64,000 bases of DNA from Branchiostoma floridae. Lineage: Eukaryota; Chordata; Leptocardii; Amphioxiformes; Branchiostomatidae. A model generated the notes under the pieces. The model saw nothing but the letters and a program-made list of their open reading frames with translations, had not been told where the DNA came from and made no database searches. The translations under genes and the position numbers were made by a program. This document shows, in pieces, positions 62,201 to 64,000 of this stretch. The DNA is taken from the NCBI RefSeq assembly GCF_000003815.2, contig NC_049996.1, forward strand, positions 12,715,131 through 12,779,130, read 5' to 3'. Position 1 is the first letter of the stretch, and each line of letters opens with the position of its first letter.

Positions 62201-63823
62201 ACTTCAAAACACTACTATGCCGTAAAACATCTTTGCCACCACAATTAGGTTAATTTGTAGTCATAAAACATAATCTGGATCAATCTTCTGGTTGCAGTCT
62301 TCTAAATAATTTTAGAAGTATCATAGCCTCAGGAGAATATTATTTTAGATATATGTGTGAATATCATCTAACGTATCAGGAGGGTATCATTTTATCTATG
62401 TGTGAAATGAATGGAAAGGAAACATAAGGTTTCCAACTCCAGATGGATTCACAAATGGGTAATGTACTTACAGACAGAGAACTGCTCTGAGTTCGGATCT
62501 GGCTGCACAATGTACCACCCGTCTCCATAGTCTCTCCCAGCTGTTATGTATGCCTTACACGATGGTAGTGCTACAGAAAGGATAACATTACTTTTCTAAT
62601 ATATGAAGATATGAACGGTTTGTTTTCTAATACATACGGTTAGTAGTTGTAAGTCTACTTGATTATTTCTACAAAGTTAGAAAATATTATCTAGGGGTTT
62701 GATAATGTTCAAATTTAACATACATTACAACAGTCCATGTATTGAAGGGTTGGTGGAAGGAGCGGTCCAGTCCTGGTGGCTTCATATTTTCCACTGTCCG
62801 GACGGGACTGCTCTTTCCACCAACCCACCGACTGAAACACTAGACTAGTCATCATCATCATATCTTATACTAGACTAGTGGCATTAAAATATTATTAATA
62901 GTACCATAAAATTTCCTTTTGGTTCTATCAACAAAAGGCAACTCACCACCACAGGCCAAGCCACTGGCATTCGAAACATAGTTGGGACAAGTACAGAAGA
63001 AGCTTCCTGGGGTGTTGGTGCAGGTTTGAGCACAACCACCATTATTAGATGCACATTCATCCACATCTGTAACATAAAAAGGTCCTTGTAACATTTGCAA
63101 ACGAAGACGATTCAAGAGCACAGTGTATGATCGCATAGCGTCTGTCGATCATTTGAGCAAAAGTACAAGAATTGTCTTTGAATCTCATTACAAGCATTTA
63201 TACTTTATGATCTGTGAAAAGCATTAGACTCAACTCACCATCACAAGACAGGCCGTCTTCATTCAATACGAAGCCATCCCTACAAGAACAGATGAGACTG
63301 CTGGTGCAGGTGTGAGCACACCCGCCATTGTTAGAGGTACATTCGTCCACGGTCACATCTGTAACAGAAAAGGTATTTTGACACTTGAATTTGCTGTCCG
63401 AGTTTTGTTTGAAGTCAACAGAAAGCTGGGTTATATTTTGCAAATGATGATGTTTGATCTCATTAAAAACATTGGTGTTATTGGTTCCATACTTGAATTT
63501 GTATTTTTCTTTAGCAAAAGGATGGCCTGAAACCTTTTTGGACTGTTTTAGAAGAAGCGGCCAAACTACGCGTACGGCTATTAAAAGAAAGCCGGGTTTG
63601 ACTAGCAAAAAAAAAAAAGAAACCATCATAAACCTTGTCGCGTCTGTGGACATTATTATTTTGCATCCACCTGCACCGTGCTGTTTGATTTGACCGTTTG
63701 TCATACAAAATGAAAATTGTAACTTATCTCTGGCCATACCTTTTGACCCGCATGGACAGTCTCGACCTGGCATCCCGTCACGGCCGTCTCTGCCAGGGAT
63801 ACCGGGCGGACCTTGCAGGCACA
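46976..63823 (-). CDS. Collagen-EGF-fibrinogen-like secreted protein gene, 3' part
   Basis: Eight exons on the minus strand, 965 nt coding in the window, ending in TAA at 46976-46978. Order: Gly-X-Y collagen segment; two calcium-binding EGF modules; a segment ending [16 protein letters not shown], the signature of the first subdomain of fibrinogen-related domains; then about 165 residues with nine cysteines that do not continue as a standard fibrinogen domain. All junctions are GT/AG and in phase. The domains place the product outside the cell, probably a secreted or matrix/lectin-like protein; ligand unknown. The 5' end (signal peptide, rest of the collagen region) lies beyond base 64000. 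One intron of 12.8 kb holds the large mobile element. I do not recognise a named orthologue. Confidence 0.88.
47208..47553. other. Intron 7 of the collagen-EGF gene
   Basis: 346 nt with clean GT/AG borders. No further feature is recognised. Confidence 0.7.
47554..47670 (-). CDS. Collagen-EGF gene, exon 7
   Basis: 117 nt, phase 2 in and out, from GCTACATAG|G to GGATC|GTAAGT. It reads [19 protein letters not shown] then [19 protein letters not shown]. Three cysteines suggest disulphide pairing with neighbouring exons. It joins the last exon as TC|G (Ser). Confidence 0.85.
47671..49085. other. Intron 6 of the collagen-EGF gene
   Basis: About 1.4 kb, AT-rich. Two blocks near 48330-48400 and 48590-48690 share ACAGCTA(C)(A/C)GCGAAAAAAAA followed by diverged sequence and may be remnants of one repeat. 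No exon is supported here. Confidence 0.55.
49086..49241 (-). CDS. Collagen-EGF gene, exon 6
   Basis: 156 nt, phase 2 in and out, from CATTTTCAG|G to TTTGA|GTACGT. It reads [18 protein letters not shown], then [18 protein letters not shown] and [16 protein letters not shown]. An N-linked glycosylation sequon NAT is present. The donor GTACGT is chosen because it alone keeps the frame into exon 7. It is the first exon after the 12.8-kb intron. Confidence 0.85.
49242..49529. other. Intron 5 sequence left of the mobile element
   Basis: About 290 nt between exon 6 and the element's left end; its last two bases are the TA target duplicate (49528-49529). No other feature is seen. Confidence 0.7.
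49530..49855 (+). repeat. Left TIR of the ISL2EU-like element, outer part
   Basis: 326 bp, the inverse copy of 61464-61789 with no difference that I could find over most of its length. It includes the G-rich tract near 49816-49829 and the palindromic GTAACGTTAC. It ends in TAC at 49853-49855, the left target duplicate of the nested element. Open frames inside it occur identically in the right TIR and are not separate genes. Confidence 0.9.
50430..51390 (+). repeat. GTTCCGTTTCGTTA minisatellite, forward block
   Basis: Nearly 1 kb of variants of a TTCGTTCCGTTTCGTTA unit with TTTTGTTATAGTTCGTTAT interruptions, strongly strand-asymmetric (T-rich). Units are about 15-40 bp and higher-order. The array stays open in two frames only because the repeat lacks stop codons; the resulting Phe/Ser/Arg/Val-rich frames (188 and 155 codons) are not taken as genes. 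Confidence 0.85.
51788..51899. repeat. Hairpin with about 49-bp arms
   Basis: Left arm 51788-51836 and right arm 51851-51899 are inverse copies with only a few mismatches (TAGCCTGAGTATCATCCTCC at the outer end, ACTTTCGCT at the inner end). The loop is about 14 nt. It lies between the forward and reverse minisatellite blocks. It could be a small fold-back element or a palindromic scar. Confidence 0.85.
52195..52443 (-). pseudogene. Fragment of non-LTR retrotransposon reverse transcriptase
   Basis: The minus-strand frame opens with [19 protein letters not shown] and [13 protein letters not shown]. The pattern YK..IRP.LEYGS.VW...........IE.VQ is the conserved end of reverse-transcriptase frames in CR1/Jockey/RTE-type LINEs. 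Only about 80 codons are present, with no preceding catalytic YxDD part, so it is a dead remnant carried within the nested element. Family assignment beyond non-LTR is not possible. Confidence 0.7.
53165..53405 (-). repeat. Minisatellite, inverted block
   Basis: About 240 bp that, read on the minus strand, is the same GTTCCGTTTCGTTA family as 50430-51390, including a shared non-repetitive lead-in (a TTAATTTT block, then TTTCGTACCGTTTTGTTCCA). The two blocks therefore begin alike and point towards each other, as terminal inverted repeats of a 3-kb fold-back unit would. Confidence 0.8.
54040..54125 (+). repeat. tRNA-like sequence
   Basis: Contains a box A-like TCAATCAGTAGCGCG and a perfect box B core GGTTCGAATCC about 45 nt later. 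The T-stem (GCCGG / CCTAC) does not pair, so it is a degenerate tRNA or a SINE head inside the nested element rather than a working tRNA. Confidence 0.4.
55015..55310 (+). repeat. Left TIR of the ISL2EU-like element, inner part
   Basis: 296 bp, inverse copy of 61168-61463 apart from isolated changes (for example CTTCACCCGG here against CTTCACTCGG). It contains two diverged internal modules, each with an A-rich/T-rich GTTTTTTCTTCATG-type string and a G-rich tract. It ends just after the ATG at 55289 and six codons (MEDAQTT), which are thus encoded in the repeat. Confidence 0.9.
55289..55703 (+). CDS. Transposase exon 1: THAP zinc finger
   Basis: 138 codons plus one base, phase 1 out at GAAG|GTAGGT. 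Residues 1-7 (MEDAQTT) come from the TIR. An acceptor-like TTTGTTTACAG ends at 55378 in frame, so residues 1-30 could instead be replaced by a spliced leader. The THAP domain spans about residues 47-135, with the four zinc ligands C49, C54, C112, H115 and the invariant W90. Confidence 0.8.
55289..57551 (+). CDS. THAP-DDE transposase of the ISL2EU-like element
   Basis: Three exons (55289-55703, 55862-56015, 56102-57551), total 2019 nt, 672 aa if the TIR-borne ATG is used. The N-terminal THAP zinc finger has C49, C54, W90, C112 and H115 (CAAYGC ... CEKHF); THAP domains bind transposon ends. A Pro/Lys-rich linker, a coiled-coil-like helix ([18 protein letters not shown]) and a helix-turn-helix ([19 protein letters not shown]) follow. 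The DDE_Tnp_4-type catalytic core has D in ILDCTEIF, D in MADRGF and E in [12 protein letters not shown]. Tryptophan-containing motif [12 protein letters not shown] is typical of this THAP-linked group. No internal stop or frameshift is seen, so it may be active. The start codon is uncertain. Confidence 0.88.
55862..56015 (+). CDS. Transposase exon 2: basic linker
   Basis: 154 nt, phase 1 in and phase 2 out, from TGATACAG|GT to AACAG|GTGTGC. It encodes a Pro/Lys/Arg-rich linker ([14 protein letters not shown]) that looks like a nuclear localisation signal. An earlier GTAAGT at 55969 is phase 0 and would hit a stop in the next exon, so it is rejected. Confidence 0.75.
56102..57551 (+). CDS. 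Transposase exon 3: DDE catalytic domain
   Basis: 1450 nt, phase 2 in after TATTTTCAG, ending TAA at 57549-57551. Numbered from the ATG at 56124, the catalytic residues are D293 (LDCTEIF), D368 ([10 protein letters not shown]) and E414 (HVERAIGR). Helix-turn-helix around 231-255. The 475-codon frame is uninterrupted. Confidence 0.9.
57552..58231. other. Spacer between the two convergent transposon genes
   Basis: 680 nt AT-rich region holding the 3' ends of both genes. AATAAA-type strings occur on the plus strand (near 57859, GAATAAAAAG) and TTTATT on the reverse near 58194 (as AAATAAAG on plus). No other feature is seen. Confidence 0.6.
58232..59260 (-). CDS. Nuclease gene, last exon: YqaJ domain
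   Basis: 1029 nt, phase 0 in after GTTAACAG ([15 protein letters not shown]), stop TAG at 58232-58234. The nuclease domain runs from about [15 protein letters not shown] to [11 protein letters not shown]. The D, ExK and Q motifs of the PD-(D/E)XK core are all present. Confidence 0.88.
   Translation of the reverse strand, partial: VDPQPLQNIKIHKIQYGKTPRTTTTSQYDPRAEHHRQLDPEQFTILQHTLQDSMPNSMFHLFHDSIQIEEPTYDPPQSFSDTYDISSVDFQALIEHRMTTMTMTEDERNTIEQQTRGQSDNSTWLEKRREKLTASNFGPAITCRVEPSKKLNSILYSNFSTAATAFGNKFEEVAVEKYVQTKRLTDPQTTCKEVGLLVSTERPWLGASLDRVVTNSTGEGGLEVKCPSSKQDQSMDEAVSDKSFCLSRVDNKICLKTSHRYYHQVQGQLYCSKLPWVDFVVYFGNNQDLFVQRIFVDSQWQTRNLPRLDYFYKMAVLPELLTKRVRRGITLYEKGGWKPYQE
58232..60954 (-). CDS. 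SAP-SWIM-YqaJ nuclease gene of the ISL2EU-like element
   Basis: Four exons on the minus strand: 60954-60906, 60766-60217, 59715-59565, 59260-58232; 49+550+151+1029 = 1779 nt, at least 592 aa. A SAP-like DNA-binding helix pair ([20 protein letters not shown]) comes first. A SWIM zinc finger is assembled across an intron as CDCPAG + [11 protein letters not shown] (CxC...CxH). A YqaJ-type nuclease core follows with D157, E170 and K172 (GASLDR ... GLEVKCPSS; numbering from the ATG at 59101) and [10 protein letters not shown]. YqaJ proteins are lambda-exonuclease-like PD-(D/E)XK enzymes. Its job in transposition is unknown; end processing or repair is an inference. The start exon was not found; it may lie in the right TIR. 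No stop or frameshift in these exons. Confidence 0.87.
59261..59564. other. Intron of the nuclease gene
   Basis: 304 nt, GT at 59564-59563 (GTGGGC) and AG at 59262-59261 on the minus strand. No other feature is recognised. Confidence 0.7.
59565..59715 (-). CDS. Nuclease gene exon: second half of SWIM finger
   Basis: 151 nt, phase 2 in and phase 0 out, from TTTTACAG|G to AAG|GTGGGC. It reads [20 protein letters not shown] then DFTRRG and ends [17 protein letters not shown] supplies the CxH half of the SWIM zinc site; the pattern W.VPR after it is common in SWIM-YqaJ proteins. Confidence 0.85.
60217..60766 (-). CDS. Nuclease gene exon: SAP-like region and first half of SWIM finger
   Basis: 550 nt, phase 1 in and phase 2 out, from TATCCACAG|GT to GCAGG|GTGACA. 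It starts [19 protein letters not shown] and ends [11 protein letters not shown]. The Leu-patterned basic segment near the start is SAP-like. The exon must continue into 59715 because the CDC half-site has no partner otherwise. Confidence 0.85.
60906..60954 (-). CDS. Nuclease gene exon: Gly/Pro/Cys leader
   Basis: 49 nt from TTCTACTAG|GAC to CCCT|GTAAGT, reading [16 protein letters not shown], phase 0 in and phase 1 out, in frame with the SAP exon. Good donor and acceptor strings and correct phase are the only support. Confidence 0.6.
61168..61789 (-). repeat. Right TIR of the ISL2EU-like element, intact 622 bp
   Basis: Inverse copy of the two left-end pieces. On the minus strand it contains the same MEDAQTT start (ATG at 61189-61187) as the transposase gene, just upstream of the nuclease exons. 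It therefore shows the pre-insertion sequence ACAGTGTATACGTACGTG at the site where the nested element landed on the left. Confidence 0.93.
61790..62061. other. Intron 5 sequence right of the mobile element
   Basis: Begins with the right TA duplicate (61790-61791) and runs to the donor of exon 5. No other feature is recognised. Confidence 0.7.
62062..62098 (-). CDS. Collagen-EGF gene, exon 5 ([13 protein letters not shown])
   Basis: 37 nt, phase 1 in and phase 2 out, from TTTTTCACAG|AT to GATGAG|GTACAT. It gives [12 protein letters not shown](R), which with the previous FSV makes the fibrinogen-type FxVYCDxTTxGGGW motif. Its donor opens the 12.8-kb intron that holds the transposon. Confidence 0.88.
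62099..62471. other. Intron 4 of the collagen-EGF gene
   Basis: 373 nt with GT/AG borders on the minus strand. Nothing else is recognised. Confidence 0.65.
62472..62570 (-). CDS. Collagen-EGF gene, exon 4
   Basis: 99 nt, phase 1 in and out, from TTTCTGTAG|CA to GTCT|GTAAGT. It reads [18 protein letters not shown] then [14 protein letters not shown]. The C-x(n)-G(x)[10 protein letters not shown] pattern matches the start of fibrinogen-related domains (SCxx...SGxYxIxP). Confidence 0.87.
62571..62946. other. Intron 3 of the collagen-EGF gene
   Basis: 376 nt. It includes an inverted repeat near 62751-62820 (TTGGTGGAAGGAGCGGTCC and its inverse GG.CTGCTCTTTCCACCAA), able to form a hairpin of about 70 nt. 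No exon is seen. Confidence 0.6.
62947..63066 (-). CDS. Collagen-EGF gene, exon 3: calcium-binding EGF module 2
   Basis: 120 nt, phase 1 on both sides, one exon per module. It reads [16 protein letters not shown] then [20 protein letters not shown] and LACGG. DVDEC at the start and the six-cysteine spacing define a calcium-binding EGF domain; the Asn in CTCPNY sits near the usual hydroxylation position. Confidence 0.95.
63067..63238. other. Intron 2 of the collagen-EGF gene
   Basis: 172 nt between the two EGF exons. Its 5' and 3' borders resemble those of intron 1, as expected after module duplication. Confidence 0.65.
63239..63358 (-). CDS. Collagen-EGF gene, exon 2: calcium-binding EGF module 1
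   Basis: 120 nt, phase 1 on both sides. It reads [18 protein letters not shown] then [18 protein letters not shown] and LSCD. It has six cysteines with EGF spacing and a (D)xDEC calcium-binding start. It shares SNNGGCA.TCT with module 2, which suggests exon duplication. Confidence 0.95.
63359..63739. other. Intron 1 of the collagen-EGF gene
   Basis: 381 nt with an A13 tract near 63608-63620. Open frames read through it on both strands are intronic and lack motifs. Confidence 0.6.
63740..63823 (-). CDS. Collagen-EGF gene, exon 1 in window: collagen Gly-X-Y
   Basis: 84 nt, phase 1 in and out, from TTGCCTTAG|TG to AAAG|GTATGG. It reads [20 protein letters not shown] then DCPCGSK: five to six Gly-X-Y triplets with the RDGRDG run common in short invertebrate collagen-like proteins, then a CPC that may cross-link a trimer. 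An upstream exon must exist beyond or near the window end. Confidence 0.9.
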
Positions 63824-64000
63824 CTAAGGCAAAAACAAAACGACAACAGCTAGAAGCAAATACGCTGATGAAATAACGTTAAAGTGGGTGGGTGAGGGGT
63901 TCCTGATGATAAGATTCGCGGTAAGCATATATAAAGATTTAAAAATGTTCAGAATCTCGTGAAACGAAACAAATCACTGCGTTGGCGCGGAAATCTCACT
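63824..64000. other. Intron sequence at the right edge
   Basis: Intron upstream (on the minus strand) of the collagen exon. No further exon is recognised before the window ends. Confidence 0.5.

Overview
The window is animal genomic DNA: intron-rich split genes with GT/AG borders, long AT-rich introns and abundant young transposable elements. The protein similarities, compact multidomain genes and repeat types suggest a lancelet (amphioxus, Branchiostoma-like); this is an inference, not a database result. Gene models below come from reading splice sites and phases by eye. Every junction given keeps the frame, and totals were checked for divisibility by three.

Left two-thirds (about 4.0-41.7 kb, + strand): one gene for a voltage-gated calcium channel beta subunit (CACNB family; a single gene resembling vertebrate CACNB1-4). 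Three well-supported alternative first exons, each ending in phase 0 (4015, 13024, 19495), and one weak candidate (9106) lie upstream of the common exon at 24572. The SH3 core follows (30801, 32779), then an alternatively spliced HOOK linker with three small frame-neutral cassettes, then the guanylate-kinase-like domain, then a choice of a short tail or a long His/Arg/Pro/Asp-rich tail. One guanylate-kinase exon exists as a tandem duplicate (38285 and 38488) whose phases allow exactly one copy per mRNA. Introns hold a 340-bp hAT-type MITE with an 8-bp target duplication, a large palindrome, SINE-like copies and a dispersed MITE-like family.

Right third (46.98-63.82 kb, - strand): the 3' part of a second gene, convergent with the first. 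It encodes a collagen Gly-X-Y segment, two calcium-binding EGF modules, a fibrinogen-like FxVYCDxTTxGGGW segment and a Cys-containing C-terminus I do not recognise. Its 5' end lies beyond the window.

The 12.8-kb intron of that gene carries a 12,260-bp mobile element (49530-61789) with 622-bp, near-identical terminal inverted repeats and a TA target duplication. It encodes two convergent genes: a THAP-DDE transposase (+) and a SAP-SWIM-YqaJ nuclease (-). This pairing is what I recall for the ISL2EU superfamily. Its left inverted repeat is split by a second, 5,156-bp element (TIR CACAGTGCTCGAGC, TAC target duplication, CACTA-like subterminal motifs), which contains inverted minisatellite blocks, a perfect-looking hairpin and a reverse-transcriptase remnant. 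Both elements look recent.
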